From Zea mays (taxonomy: Eukaryota > Streptophyta > Magnoliopsida > Poales > Poaceae): a stretch of 64,000 bases of DNA. Below are positions 1 through 9,332 of this stretch, piece by piece. Made by a program: the position numbers and the translations under genes. The number at the start of each line of letters is the position of its first letter. The first letter of the stretch is position 1. The notes below the pieces were generated by a model. That model saw nothing but the letters and a program-made list of their open reading frames with translations, ran no database searches and had not been told where the DNA came from. The stretch spans positions 5,230,001 through 5,294,000 of the forward strand of contig NC_050104.1 of the NCBI RefSeq assembly GCF_902167145.1, given 5' to 3'.

Positions 1-1826
1 ATTTATCCTGAAGATTTGTGTCTGTTTCGCTCAGTTTAACATTCTTTTCAATTGCTGCTTCAATTCTCGTAGTCGGTGCCTTGGACTCATGGTTGAAGCG
101 TTTCGAGTTCTTTTCCAAAACTGTCCGAGCTTCCTCTAGCTCTTTGCTAAATTTTTCATTTTGAGAATGCGCTTCGGCGAGTGAGCCTTCGGCTGAACGT
201 AGTAGGTTGTCTTTTTCCTTCAAAGAATTTTCAAGTTTTCTAACTTTATCTTCAAAGCCTTCGATAACGATTTCATTTTTTTTCTATCTTCGTCAACTTG
301 TTACATCTTCAAGGTCTTGCTCAACAACAGACTCTGAAAAACAAATTAAAGTTAGAATACTTAAATCGACATGAAGATACCAAAAATGAGTCGTAAAGGA
401 ATCTTACTTTGAAGTTTGAGTAAAACAAGCTGCCAATAATGTGTTGTCATCTATAACAACTGATGTCTTTTTCTAGCTTCGAGAACCCAATGCTCTTCGA
501 TAAAGTGCTTATGATTTTAGCCCCGACACGGTCGTGAATGCATCCCAAAATCTCTTCATCGACCCGCTGAAGAGCATGGATTCGGGTTAGTAGCCGCAGG
601 ATATGGCAAACTCCTACAATTCTGATATGTCCTCTTCGGAAAGTTGCTGGCCACCTAGGTGCCGAAGGTTGAAATTCTTATCTTTCGAAGAGGTCTCTTC
701 AATTCTCTTTCCTTTATTAGAAGACGATGCGGCTACATCTTTCTCAACAACCACATCCGATATAAGTCTGTCGATTTCCGACATTTTGGTTGCAAGATTA
801 TCGGCTTCGGCTGCAGCGGTATCTTCAGCATCGACAGTCATAATTGCTTTATCTGCCGAAGCTGGGGCAGGGTCTCTTCAATAGCTTGCATTACATTCAT
901 CATCCATCGTTTCTTCTGTCCCCCAGCTTTCCCCTCGACAGCCAAAGCAGTTTCCTTTGACTGCAAGAGGCTAGTTAGATCTAACCTTAGAGGACTTAGC
1001 ATTGCGAACGAGATGGGTTCAGTCATTACCTTCAAAATTTCTAAAACATCAGCAGTAGAAGGTGAAGAAGGACCTATAGTCTTGTCTGGCATATCTTGAA
1101 TCTTCGTCTCCACAGAAGATATCCTGACGAGTTTTCGTTTCTTGGGAGCCGAATCCTTCGGCTCCGATAGAGTTTTTTGCTTCTTTAAAGCTTTCTGGTC
1201 TTCTTTCACTGGCCGCATATCCTGCCTATTCAGAATGCTGACAACTCTTTTCCTTTTAGCTCCTCCGGCCCCTTCATCAAGTCTCTCGTAATCAGGATAC
1301 TCAAAATTCAGAGCGTCCATCACACGGTTCAACCTTCGTTTTGGGCGGGTGCCGAAGGCAGCAGTCATGAATTGATCCTCTTTCTTCGTATAATTTCCAA
1401 GAATTTCATTGCACATAGTTTCTATTAACTCCAGCCATTCATTGCACGGTTTGCTGAATCTTTTCTGGAACTTAAACCGGTAAGGAAGCCAAACAAGTTC
1501 ATACTCTTTCTCTTCTTCTTTCTTCTTCGGCATCCCCAACCGCCCGAGGTCTGAAATGTCCTGTTCACCAAGTATTCTTGTACTAATTCTCTAGTGCTGA
1601 TGTGCTCAGCCACGACCCTGAACTCCACTTCGGCCAACTTACAAGGAGACCCCAACTGCATATTGCACAAGGGTCGAGTCATGCCGAAGTTCAATCACAA
1701 CGAACTCATCACCATGCTCATGAGTTTCTCCCTTTTCTTCTCGTCGACTTTCACGTAAAACCACTTGCTTGTCCACCCAGTCGGCCATTTGGTGCAGTAG
1801 CCTATCACAGTGGCCTTTGTGTCCTT
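1..1826 (-). pseudogene. Continuation of the Grande-like antisense gene, degenerate
   Basis: Downstream of the TAG at 1827 the minus strand stays protein-like in changing frames. The 1425-1694 piece includes NFGMTRPLCNMQLGSP. The 838-1539 piece has a basic N-terminus, WLPYRFKFQKRF, and a Lys/Arg-rich middle resembling nuclear-localisation sequence. The 614-841 piece and about 1-300 are Glu/Lys/Asp-rich with heptad-like spacing, probably coiled coil. Frame changes and several stops separate the pieces, and the gene runs off the left edge. A possible intron (334-407, minus) has GTAAG at its start and TTTTTCAG at its end. No function is assigned. Confidence 0.5.
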
Positions 1827-2462
1827 CTAATATGCAAAGTTGTAGCTTCCGAAGTTCTTGTGCAGGCCATCGGCTCTTGCCTTCGTCTGATTGTGAAGCT
1901 CGTGCACCCGATAGAACCCTTTGGCGTTGGCAATTTTTCCTTGGCTTCGGAGAGCCCAGATATACACGCTGAGCCTAACAATGGCATTGGGGGTCAGCTG
2001 GTGTAGGTAGATTTCAAACTTTTTCAAAACTTCACCAATCATCTCATAAAGGGGGAACCGAAGCCCCGCCCTGAAGAAACTCTTGAAGACTACAACTTCA
2101 TCCTCTTTCGGCTTTGCAATCGTCTCCTCTCCAGCAAAACGAATCAGTCCATCATCATTTTCTCCAAAATATCCTAGTTTCTTCATTAGAACAAAATCCT
2201 CCGCTTTAACTATGGATTTCCCAAATTCAATATGGCTGGGCTTAGTCGGACATAGGATGCTATCATCTTCCTCACTTTCATTTTCACTTTCTACTTCAGC
2301 AGCGGTTTGTTCAGTTTCGGCATTAGCAACACCTTCGGCAATAATTTCTTCCTGCACAACCAACCCAGAACGCCTCATCATTTCTGAGATGGGAGTTGTC
2401 TCAGTCGTTTCAGTTTCATCCACTTCGCAAGTCACCCTAGCAGTTGATCTTACTCTGGCCAT
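1827..2462 (-). CDS. Antisense-gene protein of the Grande-like element, N-terminal part
   Basis: This is a 211-residue open stretch read opposite to the host element. It starts at ATG 2462 with MARVRSTARV, which resembles the histone H3 tail. An acidic Glu/Thr-rich linker follows (about residues 12-75). The rest is a conserved block with FRAGLRFPLY, LHQLTPNAIVRL and a Trp/Tyr-rich segment, typical of the plant 'putative gypsy type transposon' (Transposase_28-like) family of Tat antisense ORFs. The function of these proteins is unknown. A TATA box lies about 160 bp upstream (2620-2625). The frame ends at TAG 1827-1829, after which homologous-looking sequence continues, so this is the 5' part of a longer broken gene rather than a complete protein. 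Confidence 0.65.
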   Translation of the reverse strand: MARVRSTARVTCEVDETETTETTPISEMMRRSGLVVQEEIIAEGVANAETEQTAAEVESENESEEDDSILCPTKPSHIEFGKSIVKAEDFVLMKKLGYFGENDDGLIRFAGEETIAKPKEDEVVVFKSFFRAGLRFPLYEMIGEVLKKFEIYLHQLTPNAIVRLSVYIWALRSQGKIANAKGFYRVHELHNQTKARADGLHKNFGSYNFAY

Positions 2463-2828
2463 TTCGTTGTTCAGACTCTAGCAGACGAAGTTGCGCTTGA
2501 GCGGTGAAATGCTTGTGCGAAGCGTAATGCAGAAAGCTTCGGCTTTGGTGAAAACTTTCAACAACACAATGGTGCAATAGCAATGAATGCTGTGGTAACT
2601 TCTCACCAACTCGTCTGTGTATATAGCCCTGTAGGAGAAGAAGGCGAACCGCCAAGACACTCGTACTGACTGATCAGTGGACCAATAAGTGTTGTGAATA
2701 TTTTATTCATTTTTTGATAACAAGCTCAGGGAAGGTGTTTTTTCGGACTTTCGGCATTCCAAAGCCTTCGTACTTTTCTCGGATAGAGCTCGTTATGAAA
2801 AAACGATCTAGCACCACGAAGGGGCTAT
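2463..2828. other. Spacer between the antisense gene and 3' LTR (leader, promoter, PPT)
   Basis: No gene is seen. It holds the predicted leader and TATA box of the antisense gene. At its right edge, next to the LTR, is a purine-rich run (ACGAAGGGGCTAT, ending 2828) that is the likely plus-strand primer (PPT) for the Grande-like element. Confidence 0.5.
2620..2625 (-). promoter_or_regulatory. TATA box of the Grande-like antisense gene
   Basis: TATATA on the minus strand, within GGGCTATATACACAG, lies about 160 bp upstream of the antisense ATG at 2462. The interval is ATG-poor and could serve as a 5' leader of about 130 nt. This would be an internal promoter separate from the LTR promoter. It is inferred from position and motif only. 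Confidence 0.4.
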
Positions 2829-3422
2829 TGTTGGGGGTCTTCTTCTTCGCCGAAGGTTCTCAAGACAAAGACATCATCGACAAAGTGATTTTGAGGACTC
2901 TCCCTCTCTCTGCCGAAGGTCCTCGAGACGAAGATCTTGCTTGGAAGCAGCGATGGCGAGTACCGAAGCTGTCACCAGCTTTGGCTTACACTAAACCGTG
3001 AAGGAAAAGACTAGCTAGTCCCTAGTGATTTATGTTACAATTAAGAACAAATGTTAAGGTTATAAATGTAGTTTTACCCGGGCTGCGTCCTGTGCCTATA
3101 AATAGGTGAACAGTACCCCCATTGTAATCGCTATTGCGTCAGCACCTTCAAACAAGCCGAAGGTATCAGTGTAATATAAATTTTATTAATGTTTGTGCGT
3201 ACATTATGAAATACATATGTGAATGTGCGAAATGGATTACATTCATTATTTCTATGTATTCTTATTCATTCATTAAGTGATGAAGGCATGTCCTTCATGA
3301 CCTTCGTCTGAAGATCATTATATCCAAGATGAGATAATGCTTCGAAGGACGAAGGTCCTTAATCCTTAACAATTGTGTTGCCTTGTTCTTGATTCATAGC
3401 ATTTGAGAACAAGTAACCAACA
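2829..3422 (+). repeat. 3' LTR of the Grande-like element
   Basis: A 594-bp LTR starts TGTTGGGGGTC and ends AACCAACA. A TATA box (TATAAATAG, 3097-3105) lies on the plus strand. The 3' end (GTTGCCTTGTTCTT, then CATTTGAGAACAAGT) is the reverse complement of the first 40 bases of the solo LTR at 56748-57411, so the two are the same family in opposite orientation. Paired CCTTCG/CGAAGG motifs occur throughout. The final CCAACA rather than CCCCAACA indicates decay of the terminal dinucleotide repeat. Confidence 0.75.
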
Positions 3423-4535
3423 GATGGACCATATGATGCACTCTTAACCTTAGACACATTACAGAATCTAGCATGAGCAACATTATATTATGCCTAGGTC
3501 TACTCCTACCATGAACAAAAGATGCACATGGGCCAACATGTGTATGGGACAGCGATCATTCCATAGAGATTGAACCCATCTGTGGCCAGCGCAACACGTA
3601 CATTATGAGTCTCTTCGACTTTCTCATGGTGAATGGCATCAAAGTGGGTCCATGCTTCACCATCGGATGCGTGTACCATCTTGTCAGGATTGTATTGTTT
3701 GCTAATTCTGTGCCATGTCAGGATTCCTTGGTCATGTATAGATGATAGATCCTTTGTATGAATGGAAGGTGACGTAGGAATGTCATGGGGATGTCAAGTT
3801 GCCTCTTCTGTTTATCACAAGAGTCTAACTCCATGAACCTAGACGATTTACACTTCGGACGGTACTTTGCCTCCGCGTATTTTTTCATAAATAGGACGCA
3901 ACCCTTCGGACAAGCATATATCTGCTCATACGTCATATTGATTGCATGAAGGAGTTTCTGTGCCTCGTAAATGCTCTTCGGCAGAACGTGATCCTCCGGA
4001 AGCAGGCTACCAATAACTGCCAACAATCCATCAAAGGTGTCTCGACTCAGGCTATTCTGCGACTTAAACTCCATTATATGTCCAATGGCATCCAGTTGAG
4101 AAACCTTTGTATTACCGTGAAGGAGTTTCTGCGCCGCGTCAAACACTTTGCGATCACCTCTGGCTCGTCCTTCATACGTCCTTCGGTGAACTGTGCCTCG
4201 TGATAGTCGTTCAACATGTTCGCTACCCCGACATCAGCATCATAATCCTCGACGCATTGTCTCACCACCTCCTCTCTCCTACGATGAGTATCACCATGGA
4301 ATATCCACCAAGTATAGTATGACGTAAATCTATTCTTCCAAATATGTTCTCCCATGGCCTTCTTTGTTTTCCTTTTCCTGTTAGCACATTTGCTGCACGA
4401 ACATGGAACTAGACTCGCGCCTTTAGCATCTTCGCTAAATGTCCATTCCAAAAAAGCATCGGTCTTCGTAATTCATTCAGGGGTGACATCATTCCTTTTT
4501 ACTCGGCCCGTGTACATCCGCTCATGGCCCTCCAT
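3423..4535 (-). pseudogene. CACTA (En/Spm-type) Tnp2 transposase, 5' part, broken
   Basis: From ATG 4533-4535 the minus strand encodes a Tnp2-like N-terminus. A transposase-associated domain carries a Cys pair motif (VPCSCSKCANRK) and YYTWWIFHGD. Further on come AQKLLHGNTKVSQLDAIG, YEQIYACPKGCVLF and YRPKCKSSRF, and then, at about 3720-3430, the start of the Transposase_21 region (MVHASDGEAW, LATDGFN). Damage: a TGG-to-TGA stop near 4472, a frameshift near 4140 between the 4074-4451 and 3718-4146 pieces, and truncation at 3423 by the Grande-like LTR. The catalytic part is missing. It cannot encode an active transposase. Confidence 0.8.
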
Positions 4536-4659
4536 GTAATGCATTTACACTACACTCCTACCTTCTAATAGGTGAGGATAGGTCCTAATCCACCCGCGTG
4601 ATTGCATAGATGGGGTTAGTTTCCATGCTCTACTCCGATTCGATACATAATTTCGGTAG
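4536..4659. other. Flank between CACTA pseudogene and copia element
   Basis: Nothing coding is seen. It is probably the leader side of the CACTA transposase gene. Its last five bases, GGTAG (4655-4659), are the expected left target duplication of the copia element. Confidence 0.4.
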
Positions 4660-5042
4660 TGAAAGGGAAATGGCCTCAACATTTCCTATAATCGATTTTG
4701 GTGTTTCATGTCCATCACAAACCATGTGGACTAACTTGTTTACCTAGTTAATATTTTTCTCAGGTGCATAAAGTTCATATACACATACAAAGAAAATGAT
4801 CATGAGACAATTCTACAAGTTTGGAGCAAAACATGATTGCTGCATGAAAGGGAAATGGGCCTAAAACATTCCCTATAATCGATTTTGGTGGTTGACGTCC
4901 ATCACAAACCACGTGGACTAACTAGTTTGCCTAGTTATCATTTATCTCAGGTGCATAAAGTTCAACATAAACCAACAAAGAAAATAACTTGGGAACTCTA
5001 CAAAGTTTGGAGCAAAGACAAGCATTGGTGCTGCCAGTGGCG

Positions 5043-6017
5043 CACCGGACACTGTCCGGTGCCCAGGCTGAACACCCGTACGAACTGGCCACTCTCGGGT
5101 TTTTCCAGAGTCACTCCACTATAATTCATCAGACATGTCCGGTGAGCCAATGGAGCAACGGTCAACTGGGCCCAACGGTCTACTGCGATGTCAGATGAAC
5201 AGTGAACAGTGCGAAGTCAGAAGTCAGAACTGCAAAGCCAGAACACACCGGACTGTCCGGTGCCGCAAGAGGACAAAGGACTTCAATGGTCAACCGCTCG
5301 AAACCCCAACGGTCTGCTGACGTGGCACGCATCAGACAGTGAACAGTGCAGTGTCCAGTGCACCACCGGACTGTCCGGTGTGCCATCGACAACAACGACT
5401 AGAATAGTGGTTGGGGCTATAAATACCCCCAACCACCACCATTCAAGCCATCCAAGTTTTCTAAACTCCACATTCAATACAAGAGCAAAAGCATTCACTT
5501 CAAGACACATTCAAAAGATCAAATTCCCTCCAAGCCTCAAAATCAACTCAATTGCTTGTGACTTGAGAGAGGGTGTTTAGTGTTTCTTTTGTTGCTCTTG
5601 TTGCTTGGATTGCTTTTTCCTTCTCACTCTATTTCTTCTAAGTGCTTTGTAAAACTTGCAAGAGACACCTAAGTGTGTGGTGATCCTTGCAGGGTCTTAG
5701 TGACCCAAGTGATTAAGGAGAAGCACTCGACCAGTCTGTGTGACCGATTGAGAGAGGGAAAGGGTTGTAATAGACCCAGCCTCTGTGGCCTCCTCAACGA
5801 GGACTGGTTCTTTGGAACCGAACCTTGGTAAACAAATCATCGTGTTCATTTGTGTTGATCTCCACTTGATTTCTGCGATGTGCCACCGGACTGTCCGGTG
5901 CACCAAAAGGACAGAAGTCTTTAGCGGTCAATAGCTCCAAACCCCAACGGTCGGCTGACGTGACACTCATGGACAGTGAACAGTAGAATGATCGGTGCAC
6001 CACTGGATTGTTCGGTG
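5043..6017. repeat. Five copies of the CACCGGACwGTCCGGTG palindrome in the copia LTR
   Basis: Perfect or near-perfect copies lie at 5043-5061, 5245-5261, 5364-5380 and 5884-5900. A C-to-T/G-to-A decayed copy lies at 6001-6017. These palindromes are a hallmark of maize Opie/Ji LTRs and sit upstream of each TATA box. Their function is unknown; a protein-binding role is inference. Confidence 0.75.
5418..5426 (+). promoter_or_regulatory. TATA box of copia LTR promoter unit 1
   Basis: CTATAAATA sits in GGGGCTATAAATACCCCC. The same motif recurs in unit 2, so the LTR has two potential transcription starts about 647 bp apart. Confidence 0.6.
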
Positions 6018-6064
6018 TGTCCATCGGCAAAACAGTCAGCCAACTGCTAGAATAGTGGTTGGGG

Positions 6065-6073
6065 CTATAAATA
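6065..6073 (+). promoter_or_regulatory. TATA box of copia LTR promoter unit 2
   Basis: CTATAAATA in the same context as the box at 5418. This one is nearer the primer site and gives the leader length expected for the family. Confidence 0.6.
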
Positions 6074-6746
6074 CCCCCAACCACCACCATTCAAGCCAGC
6101 CAAGCATTCCACACTCTTCATTCAATACAAGAACAAAGAATACACTCCAAAGACACAATCAAAGCCTTAAATCCTCTCCAAGTTCCAAAATCAAGTCAAG
6201 TGATCAAAAGTGTTTAGTGACTTGAGAGAGGGTGACTTGTGTTTCTTTTGTTGCTTGGTTGCTTTCTTCTTCTCCTTCTAATCTTTCCAAGTGTTTTGTA
6301 AAGCAAGCAAGAGACACCTAATTGTGTGGTGATCCTTCTGGGGTATTATTGACCCGTGAGATTGAGAAGAAACACGCAACCGGTCTAAGTGACCGATTAA
6401 GAGAGAGAAAGGGTTGAAATAGACCCGGCCTTTGTGGCATCCTCCACGGGGAGTAGGTTCTTTGGAACCGAACCTTAGGAAATAAATCACCGTCTCTAAT
6501 TGTGTTGATCTTCATCACTTGATTTGTTTCTTCCCTCTCCTCTTTCTAAAAGTTCTTTTGCTCATATTGATTTGAGTTTGCTCCAAAGTTATCTGCATTG
6601 ATTGAGCAACTCATAGCAAGAAGAACTATCTTCCGCACTCCGAATTCACTATTATTTATTTCTAACCCTAACCCTTGGTGAAGTGCATGTTCAAAGGTTA
6701 TAATTTTTAGGTTTCGCCTATTCACCCCCCTCTAGGCGACTTTCAA

Positions 6747-6759
6747 TTGGTATCAAAGC
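6747..6759 (+). promoter_or_regulatory. Primer binding site of the copia element (initiator tRNA-Met type)
   Basis: TTGGTATCAAAGC follows the LTR end by one base. TGGTATCAGAGC is the standard plant site complementary to the 3' end of initiator tRNA-Met; here one G has become A. Confidence 0.75.
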
Positions 6760-6793
6760 TTGGTGCTTCATTAGAGTTTAACAACTCGAAATA

Positions 6794-8791
6794 ATGTCAG
6801 AAGAACACACCAAAAGGGAGATGATGATCGGGGAAAAGCCCGAATCTTTGAGAAAGAAGAACGAAGAAAGGACTCCATCGAAGGAGACCAGCGATAAGCA
6901 AAAGAAGCACAAGGAGGAATCCGCTGGCTCCAACAAGTCACATAGGAAGGGTGACAAAAAGAAAACAAATGAAGAAGGTGGTCTACTACGAGACTGATTC
7001 TTCCTCACCTTCCACCTCCGGCGCCACGTCCACATCTTTGAAGAGCCAAGAGCGTAAGAAGTATATTAAGATGCCTCTTCGCTATCCTCACATTTCCAAA
7101 CACGCTCCCTTACTTTCTGTACCCTTAGGCAAACCACCATATTTTGATGGTGAAGATTATTGTATGTGGAGTGACAAAATGAGACACCATCTAACCTCAC
7201 TCCACGAAAGTATATGGGATATTATTGAGTTTGGAGCACAGGCACCACAGGTAGGCGACGAGGACTACGACTCCGATGAGGCTGCCCAAATAAGACACTT
7301 CAATACCCAAGCCACCTCCATACTCCTCGCCTCATTGTGTCGAGAGGAGTACAACAAGGTGCAAGGATTGAAGAGTGCCAAAGAAATTTGGGATGTCCTC
7401 AAGACGGCGCGTGAAGGGGACGAGGTAACCAAAATCACCAAGCGCGAAACGATCAAGGGAGAACTTGGTCGATTCGTCCTCAATAAAGGAGAGGAGCTAC
7501 AAGCAATGTACAACCGACTCAAAATGATGGTTAACCAAGTCCGCAACCTCGGGAGCACCAAGTGGGAGGACCATGAAATGGTCAAGGTTATTCTAAGATC
7601 TCTTGTCTTTCGTAATCCTACTCAAGTTCTATTAATTCGTGGAGATCCTAGATATAAACAGATGTCTCCCGATGAGGTAATTGGCAAGTTTGTGAGCTTT
7701 GAACTTATGATCAAAGACTCCAAACATATTGTCAACTTGGAGCAAGGTGCCATCTCCACACCCGAGGTGCAACCCGTTGCATTCAAAGCAACGGAAGAAA
7801 AGAAGGAAGAGTCTACACCAACGAGTAGACTCCCAATCAATGCCTCCAAGCTCGACAACGAGGAGATGGCTCTTAACATCAAGAGCTTCTGACAAATCCT
7901 CAAACAAATGAAGGGGAAGGCCTACAAACCCTGCTCCAAGAGGGTTTGCTAAAGGAATAGTAAGTTCAGTCATTTTATCGCTAAATGTCCATATACAAGT
8001 GATAGTGATAGGGACAACGACAAGAAAGGGAAGAAGAAGATGGAAAAGATACTACAACAAGAAGGGTGACGAGGCACACATGGGGCGGGAATGAGACTCC
8101 GATGAGAGCTCCACCAACTCCTCCTCCGACGAGGACACTACCAACATCGCCGTCAACAAATGCCTTCTCTTCCCCAACGTCGGCCACAAATGCCTCATGG
8201 CTAAGGATAGTAAAAAAGAAGGTACATTCTAGAGATACCCCCAAGTACACTACTTCTGATGATGAGGGTAGCTCTAGTGATAATGATGATGATTTGACTT
8301 CTCTCTTTGCAAACCTTACCAAAGAGCAAAAGAAGGAAATTAATGAATTGATAGAAACCAATAACTAGAAGGATGATATCTTGGAATGCCAAGAGGACTT
8401 GCTTGTTAAGGAAAATAAAAAGTTTGTTAAGCTAAAAGATGCTTATGCTCTTGAAGTAGAAAAATGTGAAAACTTGTCTAAAGAGCTTAATATTTGCAAT
8501 GATTTAATTTCTTGTCTTAGAACTACAAATGCTAGTTTAGTTGCTAAGATTGAAGAGTTGAATGCTTGCAAAGTTTCTACATCTACTGTTGAGCATGTCA
8601 CTATTTGCACTAGATGTAGAGATGTTATGTTGATGCTATGAATGATCACCTTGCTATGATTAAAGAACAAAATGATCACATAGCTAAATTAAATGCTAAA
8701 ATTACCGAGCATGAGTTAGAGAATGAAAATTTTAATTTGCTCGTAGTATTGTTTATAATGGGAGATGCCCTAGCATTAAGGATGGCATTGG
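6794..8791 (+). pseudogene. copia gag, broken
   Basis: ATG 6794 opens a Lys/Glu-rich N-terminus. A frameshift near 6955-6965 moves to the frame of 6951-7892. That frame holds the UBN2-type Gag core with YFDGEDYCMWSDKMRHHL, AKEIWDVLKTAREG, LQAMYNRLKMMVNQVR and PDEVIGKFVSFELM. The following zinc knuckle is decayed (about 7930-7995): cysteines and HFIAKCP remain but a stop interrupts. From about 8200 comes an acidic Ser/Asp segment and a long Lys/Glu/Asn coiled coil (8381-8760), usual for this lineage's large Gag. Gag would form the virus-like particle and package element RNA. The MITE at 8800 cuts it. Confidence 0.8.
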
Positions 8792-8799
8792 TTTCCAAC

Positions 8800-9324
8800 T
8801 AGGGCTGGGCATTCATTTTTTTTGGAATTTCGGTTCTGTTTTTCGGTTTTAAAAAACTTCAATTTTCCAAATATTAGAAACCAATCAGTTTTCTAGAAAA
8901 TGAAAACCGATAAGTTCGGTTTTGGTTTTTTACTTCGGTTTTTTGGTAAAAACCGAATACCAAACTTATACTTAAGAAGGCTACAAGACAACACATTACA
9001 CATAATTTTAAAAAGTAAAAATTATATAGGTATAAACATTTCAAGATATATCATACATCACATACAAATAAGTGAATAACAATTTGATTGCATTACACAT
9101 TTAGTTTACATAATGAAATAGTCAATTTTTTGGATTCATAAAGTTTGGTATTCAGTTTTTTGGTATTTTGGATCGGTATACGGTGAAAACCGATTACGAT
9201 ACCGAATACCGAAATTCTCAGATCTAAAAACCGAAACCGAACTGAATTACCAAAAAAACTGAAATTTCGGTTCGGTACGGTACGGTTCGGTTTTCGGTTT
9301 ACAGTAAAAAAATGCCCACCCCTA
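8800..9324. mobile_element. hAT-type MITE with intact ends and 8-bp target duplication
   Basis: It is 525 bp. The left end is TAGGGCTGGGCATT; the right end, reversed, is TAGGGGTGGGCATT, so the terminal inverted repeats differ by one base. TTTCCAAC flanks both sides (8792-8799 and 9325-9332), an 8-bp duplication diagnostic of the hAT superfamily. The interior is AT-rich with many forward and reverse copies of CGGTTTT/AAAACCG and no coding capacity. Removing the insert and one duplication rejoins the copia reading. Confidence 0.9.
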
Positions 9325-9332
9325 TTTCCAAC

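Larger units (their letters stand above)
1..3422 (+). mobile_element. 3' portion of a Grande-like Tat-lineage gypsy element
   Basis: A 3' LTR (2829-3422) is preceded by a minus-strand gene. That is the order found in Grande/Ogre-type Tat elements, which carry an antisense ORF between pol and the 3' LTR. The LTR has TGTTGGGG and CCAACA termini and a plus-strand TATA box, so the element points rightwards and its gag-pol lies left of the window. The right flank begins GATGG (3423-3427), the predicted target duplication; its left partner is outside. The element ends inside a CACTA transposase, so it probably inserted into that gene. The Grande name is recognition from the LTR size of about 0.6 kb, the CTTCG/GAAGG-rich sequence and the antisense ORF. 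Confidence 0.75.
5245..6520 (+). repeat. Tandem duplication of the copia LTR promoter segment
   Basis: Unit 1 (5245-5883) and unit 2 (5884-about 6520) both start with CACCGGACTGTCCGGTG. Both then contain CCCCAACGGTC, a second palindrome, TAGAATAGTGG, a TATA box with CCCCCAACCACCACCATTC, and the same pyrimidine-rich tail with GACCGATT and TCTTTGGAACCGAACCTT. The units differ at many sites, so the duplication is old or joins two subfamily variants. Confidence 0.8.
4660..6745 (+). repeat. 5' LTR of the copia element, enlarged by internal duplications
   Basis: It starts TGAAAGGGAAATGG and ends GGCGACTTTCA, with the primer site directly after. At 2086 bp it is well above the roughly 1.2-1.3 kb of its family, because two segments are doubled: the first 185 bp (4660-4844 and again from 4845) and a promoter-bearing unit of about 639 bp (5245-5883 and 5884-about 6520). 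The 3' LTR start at 50469 shows TGAAAGGGAAATGGCCTC, matching the outer rather than the inner start. Confidence 0.85.

Noticed and set aside
3423..4535. CACTA transposase considered as a host gene
   Set aside because: Motifs are those of Tnp2-type transposases and it is truncated and frameshifted.
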